Assembly (NCBI RefSeq): GCF_016765655.2 | Contig: NZ_CP086106.1 | Span: forward strand, 4,796,501 to 4,860,500 | Reading direction: 5' to 3' | Length of the DNA: 64,000 nucleotides | Origin: Skermanella mucosa | GTDB lineage: Bacteria > Pseudomonadota > Alphaproteobacteria > Azospirillales > Azospirillaceae | Shown here: positions 23,994-32,720 of the stretch, piece by piece | Numbering within the stretch: the stretch's first letter is position 1 | Layout: each line of letters begins with the position of its first letter | Made by a program: the position numbers and the translations under genes | The notes under the pieces: model-generated | The model's database searches: none | Told to the model about the DNA's origin: nothing | The model's input: only the letters and a program-made list of their open reading frames with translations

Positions 23994-24844
23994 GCTCCCC
24001 TCCGCCCGGGCTGGAGCACGGGACCGTCGCCCGCCCTTCTCCCCACGCCGCTGGCGCCCTGCCCGCTCTCGATCAGGGAGCGCAGATGGACGCAGATCTC
24101 GTTGAACTCCGGCGCGCCGACGATGTCGCGCGGCCGCGGACGGCCGAACGGGATGCGGATGTCCTCGACGATGGTCGCGGGCCGGCGGGTCATCACCAGG
24201 ACCCGGTCGGCCAGCAGGACCGCCTCCCGGATGCTGTGGGTCACGAACAGCGCCGTCTTCGTGTATTGCTCCCAGATGTCGAGCAGCGCCTCCCCCATCT
24301 CGTCGCGGGTGATCGCGTCGAGGGCCGAGAACGGCTCGTCCATCAGCAGGATGTCCGGATCATAGACCAGGGCGCGGCAGATCGCGACGCGCTGGCGCAT
24401 GCCGCCGGAAAGCTGGTGGGGTTTCTTGTCCTCGAAACCGTGCAATCCGACCATGTCGATCAGCGACCGCGCCCGCTCGACATACTCGGCGCGCGGGCGT
24501 TTCAGGATCCTGATCGGGAACAGGATGTTCTCCAGCACCGTCTTCCACGGCAGCAGCGAGGCGTCCTGGAACATCACGCCGATGCTCGGCCGGGGCTGGG
24601 TCATCGGCGCGCCGTCGACCTCGATCCGGCCGGAGGTCGTGCTCTCCAGCCCGCCGCACATCATCAGCAGGGTGCTCTTGCCGCAGCCGCTGGGGCCGAG
24701 GATCGCGACGAACTCGCCCCGCTCCACGCCGAAGCTGACGCCGCTGACGGCCTCGGTGCGCTCCCGCCCCGTGTCGTAGATCTTGCGGACCTGTTCGACC
24801 CGGATCGCGCGGTCCGGCGCCATCGTCTGCATGGCCGCAGTCAT
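23990..24844 (-). CDS. ABC transporter ATP-binding protein (SsuB/TauB type)
   Basis: A 284-residue ATPase with Walker A GPSGCGKST (about residue 55), Q-loop MFQDASLLPW, signature LSGGMRQRVAICRAL (about 150), Walker B LLMDEPFSALD and H-loop FVTHSIREA. It energises uptake through the adjacent permease and probably the second one at 18956. Only one ATPase is present for two permeases and two exported binding proteins in this operon. Confidence 0.9.
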   Translation of the reverse strand: MTAAMQTMAPDRAIRVEQVRKIYDTGRERTEAVSGVSFGVERGEFVAILGPSGCGKSTLLMMCGGLESTTSGRIEVDGAPMTQPRPSIGVMFQDASLLPWKTVLENILFPIRILKRPRAEYVERARSLIDMVGLHGFEDKKPHQLSGGMRQRVAICRALVYDPDILLMDEPFSALDAITRDEMGEALLDIWEQYTKTALFVTHSIREAVLLADRVLVMTRRPATIVEDIRIPFGRPRPRDIVGAPEFNEICVHLRSLIESGQGASGVGRRAGDGPVLQPGRRGA

Positions 24845-24871
24845 ATCGGAAACCCCATCACTGGCAGTTCT

Positions 24872-25963
24872 TCACTGGAAGAAGGCGGCGAACTCGCGCG
24901 TGCCGGCGAGCGCCGTTTCGAATTCCGCCGGGGTCAGGCTTTCGCCCCCGACGAAGCGGTTGGTCATGGTCGCGTCCACGGCTGGGCGGGTGTCCCCGGC
25001 CGCCGCCAGATGCTTCATCACCAGGTCGGTCATGCTCTCGTAATCCGCAGGGACCGCGTAGCCGATCGGGTTGGAGCGCAAGACGTCGCTCATCATCGAC
25101 ATGCGGAAGATGCCGAGCCCGACCCTGGCCTGGGTGCGTCCCGTCGGCGTCAGCGCCGCTTCCGGCACCTGGCGGAAGAAGATGTCGAGCGCCTGGTCGG
25201 GCTGGAGCAGGCAGAACCGGATCGCCTTGGCCAAGCCCGTCACCATCGCCTGGCAGACGTCCGGCTCCTCCGCGAGGCGCTGCGGCTGGGTCATCAGCGC
25301 GTTGTTGTAGAAGCTCAGGCCGTGCTGGCTGTACAGCGTGAAGCGCGTCTTGATGCCGTTGGCGACGAAGACCGGCAGGAAGCTGACCGCGAAGCCGGAA
25401 ATCGCGCCGACCTGCTTTTCGATCAGGATGCGCTGGCGCACCGCGGCATCGACCTGGACGATCTCGACCTTCGACAGGTCGAAGCCCGCGTTGGCGGCGA
25501 AGGCGGGCAGGAACGGGTATTCCCCCGACGTGGTCGTGGCGCCCAGCCGGTTGCCCTCCAGCCCCCGCAGGCTGGTGATGGGCGAATCCTCGAGGAAGCA
25601 GACGCCCATCGTGGAGTCATAGCCGCAATTCATCAGCTGGACGACCGGCAGGCCCTTCGCCGACTGCTGGATGCCGGCCGACGCGGCGGCGAGCCCGAAG
25701 TCGAACTGGCGGTTCCCGACCGCCTGCGACGCGGCGAGGGAGCCGTAGCCGCGGGCGATCTCGACCTCCAGTCCGCCCTCCGCCCAGTAGCCGTTGGCCT
25801 TCGCGACATAGGCGAACAGGTTCCCGCCCTCGGCGACCCAGGGCAGGGTCAGCGAGACCTTGCGCGTCGCCGCGCCGGATCGACGGGGAATGAATGCGGA
25901 AGTCGCAGCAATGGCGCCGAAAACCTTCAGTACATCCCGCCTGTTTGAAGTAAATCCGCGCAC
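24872..25963 (-). CDS. ABC substrate-binding protein, Tat-type leader, NMT1/THI5-like
   Basis: The first gene of the 12-gene operon, about 363 residues. The leader carries NRRDVLKVFGAIAATSA, a twin-arginine-like signal, and the mature protein starts KVSLTLPWVAEGGNLFAYVA. GTG 25963 has GAGGTGCGAT directly upstream. An ATG at 26029 is in frame but would add 22 charged residues before the signal. Related to the binding protein at 19818-20924. A sigma-54 promoter lies about 155 bases upstream (26118-26133). Confidence 0.85.
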   Translation of the reverse strand: MRGFTSNRRDVLKVFGAIAATSAFIPRRSGAATRKVSLTLPWVAEGGNLFAYVAKANGYWAEGGLEVEIARGYGSLAASQAVGNRQFDFGLAAASAGIQQSAKGLPVVQLMNCGYDSTMGVCFLEDSPITSLRGLEGNRLGATTTSGEYPFLPAFAANAGFDLSKVEIVQVDAAVRQRILIEKQVGAISGFAVSFLPVFVANGIKTRFTLYSQHGLSFYNNALMTQPQRLAEEPDVCQAMVTGLAKAIRFCLLQPDQALDIFFRQVPEAALTPTGRTQARVGLGIFRMSMMSDVLRSNPIGYAVPADYESMTDLVMKHLAAAGDTRPAVDATMTNRFVGGESLTPAEFETALAGTREFAAFFQ

Positions 25964-26117
25964 ATCGCACCTCGCTTCGTCTATTTTCTTTCGGGTCGGA
26001 TCGGGCCTTTTCCAGCCGGGAAAGGTCATCGTTCAAGTCGATACCGTCGAGGACCAGCCGACCACGTACCCGGCCAGACCTTGCATGGCGTCCGATTTGT
26101 CCATGGCGGACGGTGTC

Positions 26118-26133
26118 GCAATCACCGTGCCAG
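26118..26133 (-). promoter_or_regulatory. Sigma-54 promoter for the 12-gene operon
   Basis: On the minus strand the sequence is CTGGCACG-GTGA-TTGC, matching the RpoN consensus YTGGCACG-N4-TTGC without mismatch. Transcription would start near 26106, about 140 bases before the first gene's GTG. Confidence 0.75.
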
Positions 26134-26427
26134 ACGCCTTGACCCGCATCGTTGCTCGATTTCCCCGATCCGGACTCAGCCGGAACCGATACTTTGCGCC
26201 TTTACAATGTGCAGCTTTTCGCCGCATGCGTCGGTAGGTCGCGGCTGGTGACGGTCGAAAATCGAGATATCCCAGTATTCACAAGCCTGTTCCCGGCGTT
26301 GCCGGCTGGTCGAATTCTGCGCACGCCATGCTCATCCCGAAGGCATTCATCAGCATACTGAGTATTTTCCTGCCGATGCGGACCCTGGGCGTTCCAGCAG
26401 CGGCGCGCCTCCATCGCCGCGGGCCCG

Positions 26428-26443
26428 TTGGCACGCCTGTTGC
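26428..26443 (+). promoter_or_regulatory. Sigma-54 promoter for the plus-strand Mo-hydroxylase operon
   Basis: TTGGCACG-CCTG-TTGC is a full match to the RpoN -24/-12 consensus. The start would fall near 26455, about 28 bases before the ATG at 26484. Confidence 0.75.
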
Positions 26444-26483
26444 GTTGTTCCGCCCCGTTCGCGATGCAATCAGGGACGGCGAC

Positions 26484-28850
26484 ATGGCTGGCAAGGGAAC
26501 GGATTACGGAGTGGGCGCGTCGATCACGCGCCTGGAGGACGATCGCTACCTGCGGGGACGGGGCCGCTACGTGGCGGACATCCGGATGCCCGGCATGCTG
26601 GACATCACCTTCGTCCGCAGCCCCGTAGCCCATGGCCGCATCCGCTCGATCGCCAAGCCGGCGGACGGCGCGGAGGATGTCTTCGTCGCGGCCGACCTGA
26701 ACGGCGTGACGGGCATCCGGGCGGATTCCGGGCTGCGTGGCTTCAGGAGTTCGGTCCAGCCGATCCTGGCCGCCGACAAGGTGCGGCACGTCGGCGAGCC
26801 GATCGCCGCCTGCGTGGCCTCCACCCGCGCCCTGGCGGAGGACCTGGCCGAGGCCGTAGCGGTCGAGTTCGATGAACTGCCCGCCGTGTCCGAGATGACC
26901 CGTGCCCGCGCCGCCGACGCGCCGCTGCTTCACGCCGATTGGGACGAGAACGTCTTCCTCGAGACGGCCGTGGATACTGGCTTCGACGCGGCGATCCGGG
27001 GAGCCGCGGCGGTAGTCCGGCGGACCTGCCGGACGGCCCGGCAATGCATGGCGCCGATCGAGGGGCGCGGCGTGGTGGCGGTCTGGGACAACCACGCGGA
27101 ACAGCTCGTCCTGTATACCGCGACGCAGATGCCGCACATCGTGCGGACCGGCCTGTCCGCCTCGCTCGGCCTCGACCAGTCCCGCATCCGCATCGTCGCT
27201 CCCGACGTCGGCGGTGGCTTCGGCTACAAGGGCGTGCTGCTGACCGAGGAGGTCTGCGCCGCCTGGCTCGCCTTGAAGCTGCGGCGCCCGGTCCGCTGGA
27301 TCGAGGACCGGCGGGAGCACCTGACGGGGGGCGCCAACTGCCGCGAGCACCACTACGAGATCACCGGCTACGCCGCCGCCGACGGCCGGCTGCTGGCGGT
27401 CGATTGCGAGGCGATCGTCGATTCCGGCGCCTACTCGATCTATCCGTTCTCGGCCTGCCTGGAGGCGGCGCAGGTCGCCAGCATCCTGCCCGGTCCCTAT
27501 CGCATGGACGGCTATCGCTGCCGCACCTGGTCGGTCGCGACCAACAAGCCGCCCATCCTGCCCTATCGCGGCGTCGCGCGTACCGGCGTCTGCTTCGCGA
27601 TGGAGCTTCTGATGGACGGGCTGGCGGAGGAACTGGGCATCGAACCGTGGGAAATCCGGCGGCGCAACCTGGTCGAACCGTCGGAAATGCCCTTCACCAA
27701 CATCACCAACAAGTATTTCGACAGCGGCGACTATCCCGAGGCGCTGCGCCGCGCGGTCGAGGCGATCGACGTGTCCGCCGTCCGGCAGCGGCAGAAGATG
27801 GAGGGCGACGACCGCTACCGGATCGGCGTCGGACTCTCGGTTTTCTGCGAGCAGGGCGCCCACGGCACCTCGGTCTACCATGGCTGGGGCATTCCCATGG
27901 TGCCTGGGTTCGAACAGGCGACGGCCCGCCTGACCCCGGACGGCGGCCTGGAGGTGCGCGTCGGCGTTCACAGCCACGGCCAGGGCCTGGAGACGACGCT
28001 GGCCCAGATCGCCTACGAGGAGTTGGGAATCAGGCCCGACGCGGTCCGCGTCGTCCATGGCGACACGGCGCTGACCCCCTACTCCACGGGCACCTGGGGA
28101 TCCCGCTGCATCGTGATGGCGGGCGGCGCCGTCGCCGCCGCGTCGGCCAAGCTCGCCGACCGCATCCGCCACATCGCGGCACACCTGCTCCAGGCGTCTC
28201 CCGACGACGTCGTGCTGACGGACGGCGTGGCGCGTGCGGGGGCCGGCGAGATCCCGCTGCGCGAGATCGCGCGCCTGTGGTACCTGGCGCCCCAGCATCT
28301 GCCGCCCGACGTCGATCCCGGCGGCCTGGAGGTGACCCAGGGCTATCGGACGGTCCGCGACACCGGCACCTTCTCCTATGCGTGCCATGCCGTCACCGTC
28401 CGGGTCGATCTGGCGCTCGGCGAAGTCAGGCTGCTCGACTATGTCATCGTCGAGGACGGCGGCACGCTGATCAACCCGATGGTGGTGGACGGGCAGGTCC
28501 TGGGCGGCGCGGCGCAGGGCATCGGCACCGCCCTGTTCGAGGAAATGCGCTTCGACGCCGACGGCCAGCCGATGGCGGCCACCCTCGCCGACTATCACCT
28601 GCCGGGCGCCGCCGAGGTTCCGGCGATCCGCATCCTCCACATGGAGACGCCGTCGCCGCTCAGCCGGTACGGCCAGAAGGGGATCGGGGAGAGCGGCGCG
28701 ATCGGCCCGCCCGCCGCCATCGCCAACGCGGTCAACGACGCGCTGCGGCCGCTCGGCGCCCGCGTCGCGGAACTGCCGATCACGCCGGAACGGGTGCTGG
28801 CGGCCCTCGACGCCGCGGAGCGCAAGGCCCGCCTGGGAGAAGCGGCATGA
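26484..28850 (+). CDS. Molybdenum hydroxylase large (Mo-binding) subunit 2
   Basis: A 788-residue molybdopterin-binding subunit of the CoxL/xanthine dehydrogenase family, starting MAGKGTDYGVGASITRLEDD. Visible features are DVGGGFGYKGVLLTEE (about residue 245), LPYRGVARTGVCFAME (about 360) and the catalytic Glu in GQKGIGESGAIGPPAA (about 735). The active-site loop lacks the CO dehydrogenase signature AYRCSFR, so this is a hydroxylase rather than CODH. It is only distantly similar to the large subunit at 14984, so the two enzymes probably act on different substrates or steps. Its stop overlaps the FAD subunit start. Confidence 0.88.
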   Translation: MAGKGTDYGVGASITRLEDDRYLRGRGRYVADIRMPGMLDITFVRSPVAHGRIRSIAKPADGAEDVFVAADLNGVTGIRADSGLRGFRSSVQPILAADKVRHVGEPIAACVASTRALAEDLAEAVAVEFDELPAVSEMTRARAADAPLLHADWDENVFLETAVDTGFDAAIRGAAAVVRRTCRTARQCMAPIEGRGVVAVWDNHAEQLVLYTATQMPHIVRTGLSASLGLDQSRIRIVAPDVGGGFGYKGVLLTEEVCAAWLALKLRRPVRWIEDRREHLTGGANCREHHYEITGYAAADGRLLAVDCEAIVDSGAYSIYPFSACLEAAQVASILPGPYRMDGYRCRTWSVATNKPPILPYRGVARTGVCFAMELLMDGLAEELGIEPWEIRRRNLVEPSEMPFTNITNKYFDSGDYPEALRRAVEAIDVSAVRQRQKMEGDDRYRIGVGLSVFCEQGAHGTSVYHGWGIPMVPGFEQATARLTPDGGLEVRVGVHSHGQGLETTLAQIAYEELGIRPDAVRVVHGDTALTPYSTGTWGSRCIVMAGGAVAAASAKLADRIRHIAAHLLQASPDDVVLTDGVARAGAGEIPLREIARLWYLAPQHLPPDVDPGGLEVTQGYRTVRDTGTFSYACHAVTVRVDLALGEVRLLDYVIVEDGGTLINPMVVDGQVLGGAAQGIGTALFEEMRFDADGQPMAATLADYHLPGAAEVPAIRILHMETPSPLSRYGQKGIGESGAIGPPAAIANAVNDALRPLGARVAELPITPERVLAALDAAERKARLGEAA

Positions 28851-29677
28851 AGCCCGCGCCCTTCGACCTGACTACGGCCCGTGACGCCGCCGAAGCCGCG
28901 GCCCTGACCGGGGATGGGTCGCCGGAGGCCCGGATCGTCGCTGGCGGCCAGTCGCTCGGACCGATGCTGAACCTGCGGCTGGCCCGCCCGGCGCACCTGG
29001 TCGACATCTCCCGGGCCGCCGACCTGCGCGCCGTGACCGACGAGGGCGACCGCCTCCTCTACGGCGCCGCGGTCACCCATGCCGAGATCGAGGACGGGGC
29101 CGTCCCCGACGCCACCGGCGGCTGGCTGCGGGAGATCGCCGGACGCATCGCCTACCGGGCGGTCCGCAACCGCGGGACCCTGGGAGGCAGCCTCGTCCAT
29201 GCCGACCCTGCGGCCGACTGGGTGGTCACCCTGACCGCCCTGGGAGCCGAAGCGGTGGTCGCGGACCCGGCCGGCGCCGTCCGGGTGGAACCGCTGGCGA
29301 CCTTCATCGCCGGCCCCTTCGCGACGACGCTCCGCCGGGGCGAGATCCTGACCGGCGTCCGCATCGCAAAGCGCGGCCCGCAGGCGCGCTGGGGCTATTG
29401 GAAGTTCACCCGGAAGGTGGGCGAGTTCGCCAAGGCCAGCGCCGCCGTGCTGATCGACGACCGGACCGGGGAAGTCCGGCTGGTGGCCGGCGCGATCGAG
29501 CGGCCGCCGATCCTGCTGCCCGACGCCGGCGCCGTGCTTTCCGGAACCCTGTCCGCCGAGGAAGCCTTGCGGCGCGCCCTGCCCGACCGGCCCGCCCGCA
29601 CGCTCGCCCTTCACGCCGTCGCCCTGCGCGAGGCCATCGACATCGCGGCCGGCCGGCCGCACCGGGGAGCAGCCTGA
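28847..29677 (+). CDS. Molybdenum hydroxylase FAD subunit 2
   Basis: A 276-residue CoxM-type flavoprotein with FAD-binding stretches AGGQSLGPMLNLRLARP (about residue 33) and RNRGTLGGSLVHADPAADW (about 108) and a C-terminal CO_deh_flav_C domain. The ATG overlaps the large-subunit stop (ATGA), and its own stop overlaps the next gene's ATG (TGATG), so all subunits are translationally coupled. Confidence 0.88.
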   Translation: MKPAPFDLTTARDAAEAAALTGDGSPEARIVAGGQSLGPMLNLRLARPAHLVDISRAADLRAVTDEGDRLLYGAAVTHAEIEDGAVPDATGGWLREIAGRIAYRAVRNRGTLGGSLVHADPAADWVVTLTALGAEAVVADPAGAVRVEPLATFIAGPFATTLRRGEILTGVRIAKRGPQARWGYWKFTRKVGEFAKASAAVLIDDRTGEVRLVAGAIERPPILLPDAGAVLSGTLSAEEALRRALPDRPARTLALHAVALREAIDIAAGRPHRGAA

Positions 29678-30813
29678 TGAACGCCGTCACCCTGCGCGTC
29701 AACGACCGGACCGTCTCGGCCGAAGTCGAGCCGCGCACCCATCTCGCCGATTTCCTGCGCGAGGACCAGTTGCTGACCGGCACCCACGTGGGCTGCGAGC
29801 ACGGGGTCTGCGGCGCCTGCACCTTGATGGTGGACGGGCGCCCGGTCCGGTCCTGCCTGACCTTCGCCGCGTCCTGCGCGGACGCGGAGGTCCGGACGAT
29901 CGAGAGTTTCGACGAAGACCCCCTGATGGGGCGGCTGCGCGCCGCCTTCTCGCGCCGCCACGCGCTCCAATGCGGCTTCTGCACGCCCGGAATGCTGGTC
30001 ACCGCCTACGACATCGTCCGCCGCCTGCCCGACGCCGACGAGGTTCGCATCCGCGAGGAACTGGCCGGCAACCTGTGCCGATGCACGGGCTACGCCGGCA
30101 TCGTGGAGGCGATCCGGGACGTCCTGGCCGACCCCGTCCCGGCGGCGGTCCAGCCGATCCCCCGGACCGGACCGGAACCCCGGACGGTCGCCTCCGGGCG
30201 GACGCGGGCGGATCCCCCGGTGGCTCCCGATCCGGCATCCCGATTCCCCGATCCTTTCGGTGCGATCGAGGACGGCGTCACGCTCGGACGCTCGATCCCG
30301 TTCGACCTGCCGCCGGACCGCCTTTGGGAACTGGTCAAGCGGATCGACGCGGTGGTCGCCTGCCTGCCCGGAGCGAAGCTGGCCGGACCGCCGGAAGGAG
30401 ACGTGCTGGACGGCACCTTCATGGTCGCGATCGGCCCCATCCGCGCCACGTTCGCCGGCAAGGCGGCCGTCGGCTTCGACGAGGCCGCCCGATCCGGCAC
30501 CGTCCGGGGGCGCGGCGGCGACACGCGCAGCCGGTCGTCGGCCGACGGCGCGATGGATTTCCGCGTCGTGCCGGACGGCTCCGGCGGCAGCCGGGTCGAG
30601 GTGGAGTTGACCTACCGGCTGAAAGGACCGCTGGCGCAGTTCGGCCGGCCGGCGATCGTTTCCGGCGTGATCGACCGGCTCCTGTCGGACTTCGCCGCCA
30701 ACTTCTCGGCACTCGCCCGGGGAGAGCCCGCCGCCGCCGCGGCCCCTGCCGGCGGCATCGGGCTGGTCCTGGGCGCCCTGCTGGCGCGACTCAGGAAGAC
30801 GATCGGGTGGTGA
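29677..30813 (+). CDS. [2Fe-2S] subunit fused to CoxG-like SRPBCC domain
   Basis: A 378-residue fusion. Residues 1-155 are a two-cluster Mo-hydroxylase ferredoxin subunit (GCEHGVCGACTLMVDG, QCGFCTPGM, NLCRCTGYAG). A Pro/Arg-rich linker (about 155-195) leads to a CoxG-type START/SRPBCC domain (about 205-345, IPFDLPPDRLWELVKRIDAV, LPGAKLAG, SAIARG-like FSALARGEP). The protein ends with a hydrophobic-basic tail (GLVLGALLARLRKTIGW). In CO dehydrogenase operons CoxG is a separate protein linked to membrane attachment of the enzyme. The fusion therefore suggests that this hydroxylase is tethered to the membrane and its quinone pool; that is inference. Confidence 0.82.
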   Translation: MNAVTLRVNDRTVSAEVEPRTHLADFLREDQLLTGTHVGCEHGVCGACTLMVDGRPVRSCLTFAASCADAEVRTIESFDEDPLMGRLRAAFSRRHALQCGFCTPGMLVTAYDIVRRLPDADEVRIREELAGNLCRCTGYAGIVEAIRDVLADPVPAAVQPIPRTGPEPRTVASGRTRADPPVAPDPASRFPDPFGAIEDGVTLGRSIPFDLPPDRLWELVKRIDAVVACLPGAKLAGPPEGDVLDGTFMVAIGPIRATFAGKAAVGFDEAARSGTVRGRGGDTRSRSSADGAMDFRVVPDGSGGSRVEVELTYRLKGPLAQFGRPAIVSGVIDRLLSDFAANFSALARGEPAAAAAPAGGIGLVLGALLARLRKTIGW

Positions 30814-31397
30814 TGGTGCGGCCGGCTCCCATGGCCTATGGTGCGGCTCCCGACGAGCAGGCCGATTACATGTCACCACCCGCCGACACCTCCGCCCCCA
30901 TGGCCGACCAGAGCGACACACCGGAGCCACCCGACCGCTGGCGCTCGCTGCCGATCTTCGAGCGGCCGGGCTTCCTGATCAGACGCCTCCACCAGATCCA
31001 TGTCGCCCTGTTCGCGGAGGAATGCGCCGGGGAAAACATGACGCCCGTCCAGTACAGCGTCCTGACGGCGCTCGACCATCTGGGCACGGCCGACCAGACG
31101 GCGCTGGCGCAGGCCGTCGGACTGGACCGGACGAACATCGCCGACGTGCTCGCCCGCCTCAGCAAGCGCGGCCTGATCGATCGCCGGATCGCCCCCGACG
31201 ACCGGCGCATGAGGCTGGCGACACTCACCGACGCCGGCCGGCTGACGCTGGATCGGCTGGCAGAGGGGGCGAGCCGGGCTCATCTGCGCACCATCGATGC
31301 CCTGCCGCCTCAGGAGCGGCAGGCATTCATCGACACCCTGAAGCGTCTGGTCGACGCCAACAATGACGTCGGACGCGCTCCGTTGCGGCTGAGTTGA
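30813..31397 (+). CDS. MarR family transcriptional regulator
   Basis: The product has 194 residues from ATG 30813 (TGATG overlap with the previous gene); in-frame Met codons at 30831, 30870 and 30900 would give shorter forms closer to the usual 150-165 residues. The winged helix-turn-helix is clear (TPVQYSVLTALDHLGTADQT, then ALAQAVGLDRTNIADVLARL and KRGLIDRRIAPDDRRMRLAT). As last gene of the Mo-hydroxylase operon it probably senses the pathway substrate and represses one or both divergent promoters. Confidence 0.85.
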   Translation: MVRPAPMAYGAAPDEQADYMSPPADTSAPMADQSDTPEPPDRWRSLPIFERPGFLIRRLHQIHVALFAEECAGENMTPVQYSVLTALDHLGTADQTALAQAVGLDRTNIADVLARLSKRGLIDRRIAPDDRRMRLATLTDAGRLTLDRLAEGASRAHLRTIDALPPQERQAFIDTLKRLVDANNDVGRAPLRLS

Positions 31398-31539
31398 CGA
31401 GGAACCATTGGGTCGGCGGACTCCCGGCGGCCATTTCACGTCGCGTCCGGCCCGCGTGCCGCCAACATCTTCGGCGCGGAGTTCATACCGGCTAACCGCC
31501 CCTGCACGTAACTCCGAGTGCCGCGTTGGCCGCGACCTC

Positions 31540-32262
31540 GGCCGGCTTCGGACGGGTACCGACGGTCGGTACTTCAGTATCTTGAAGTGCGCCTTGGAGA
31601 ACGGATGGTCGTTCGACTGTTGCGGGTTGAGGCCGATGGCCAGCAGTTCCGGCTTGGTATAGACCGGATGCCGGCGCTGCCGTCGGCGCTCACGGACCCC
31701 ATCGTTGGCGGCCAGAAGGCGGTACACGGGGCGCATCGAGCACAGGTATCGCCCTTTGTCGAGCAGCGTGGCGAAGACCTGGGCCAGGGCGGCATCGACG
31801 AAGCGCTTGCCGTGCAGCAGGCCCAGAACCTGACGGCACTCGGTCCTGCTCAGCGCGCGCGGAGGAGAGGGCCGGCGCACCGGCGGGACCGGCGGCCCGA
31901 CCCAGGGCCGCCTGCTCGATGGCGGTCATCACCTGTGCTCGCCGGAATCGGTCGAGCCGATCGAATTCTTCAGCAATTGAGCGAATTTTTCGGAACTCGA
32001 TGACCGCCTCGGCACGGGTGAGCTGGTCGCGCAGGTAAGCGATCTCCCACTCCAGGCGCACCAAATCGTTCTTGTGAGGATTGGCCGGCGCGCTGCTTGA
32101 TTCAGATCCGGCCGGCATCGATCCGCGCAGCGTGCCGGCGTCGCTTTGTCGGCGCCACCAGCCGACATTGGACGAGTATGGACCTTCGCGACGCAGGATG
32201 GCACCGACATCACCGAAATGGGCGCGATCGATCTCGTTCAGGATGCGCATTTTGTAGGCCAT
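31540..32262 (-). pseudogene. IS3-family transposase remnant with internal deletion
   Basis: The minus strand carries an orfA-like part (GAILRREGPYSSNVGWWRRQ, then LVRLEWEIAYLRDQLTRAEA) up to about 31,880. A frame-shifted orfB part follows (ALSRTECRQVLGLLHGKRFV, DKGRYLCSMRPVYRLLAAND, RRQRRHPVYTKPELLAIG). It jumps directly to the orfB C-terminus (SNDHPFSKAHFKILKYRP). The roughly 100-residue core with the first two catalytic Asp is missing. The rest of 31,398-32,498 shows no intact gene. Confidence 0.7.
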
Positions 32263-32498
32263 TGCAGGACCTGTGGCTGGCCTGTGACGCTCAATCGCCG
32301 ATGATACGTCCTATTTCCAAGAAGGCCGTTTCTTTGAGCCGCGACTACCATGGAAAACTGCACTAAAATCAGCCACTTCAGATTCAACGAAGATCGATTG
32401 CTTAAAACTTCGCCAGCCCTGGTGCCCGTGTGTGCAGATTCTTACCCCTGCCCGCTACGGGCCGCCGCGCGGCTCCCGCATTTCCGGGTGTTCGGCGC

Positions 32499-32514
32499 TT
32501 GGCACGCCGCTTGC
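32499..32514 (+). promoter_or_regulatory. Sigma-54 promoter of the guanidine operon
   Basis: TTGGCACG-CCGC-TTGC is a complete RpoN -24/-12 match. The expected start (about 32,526) lies only a few bases before the first conserved bases of the guanidine-I riboswitch, so promoter and riboswitch fit together well. Confidence 0.78.
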
Positions 32515-32532
32515 GAGCTTCTTGGTCTCAGC

Positions 32533-32650
32533 AGCTAGGGTTCCGGCCGGAATGGGGTCAAATCCCCTCCGGTGTTACTGGTCCGAGAGCAGCGACCCGT
32601 CCGGTGAACAGCGGACGGGCACACGGCGGGACAAAAGCCCGGGAGGTCTC
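32533..32650 (+). ncRNA. Guanidine-I (ykkC) riboswitch
   Basis: The leader contains the conserved ykkC segments in order: GCAGCTAGGGTTCCGG at the 5' end, ACTGGTCCGAGAGCAGCGAC in the middle, a GTCCG...CGGAC helix, ACACGGCGGGACAAAAGCCC and GGGAGGT at the 3' end. This class binds guanidinium and turns expression on. The genes that follow are the guanidine carboxylase pathway, which independently supports the assignment. Downstream (32,655-32,690) are short self-complementary elements such as ATGGGACGTCCCAT that could form the expression platform. Confidence 0.92.
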
Positions 32651-32720
32651 AAACACGGAGGATGTTGCTCCGATGGGACGTCCCATTGCCCGGCACTCCT
32701 CCCATGACTGAGGTGTGGCT

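Larger units (their letters stand above)
25964..26483. other. Divergent regulatory region between the two Mo-hydroxylase operons
   Basis: A 520-base non-coding gap, AT-richer than the flanks, separating the 12-gene minus operon from the 4-gene plus operon. It holds two oppositely directed sigma-54 promoters about 300 bases apart. The segment between them is where enhancer-binding protein sites would be expected; no clear NtrC site was recognised. The MarR protein (30813) is a candidate ligand-responsive repressor here. Confidence 0.6.

Noticed and set aside
26484..30813. Aerobic CO dehydrogenase (coxLMS-G) assignment
   Set aside because: The AYRCSFR active-site signature of CO dehydrogenase is absent from the large subunit, so this is a related hydroxylase.
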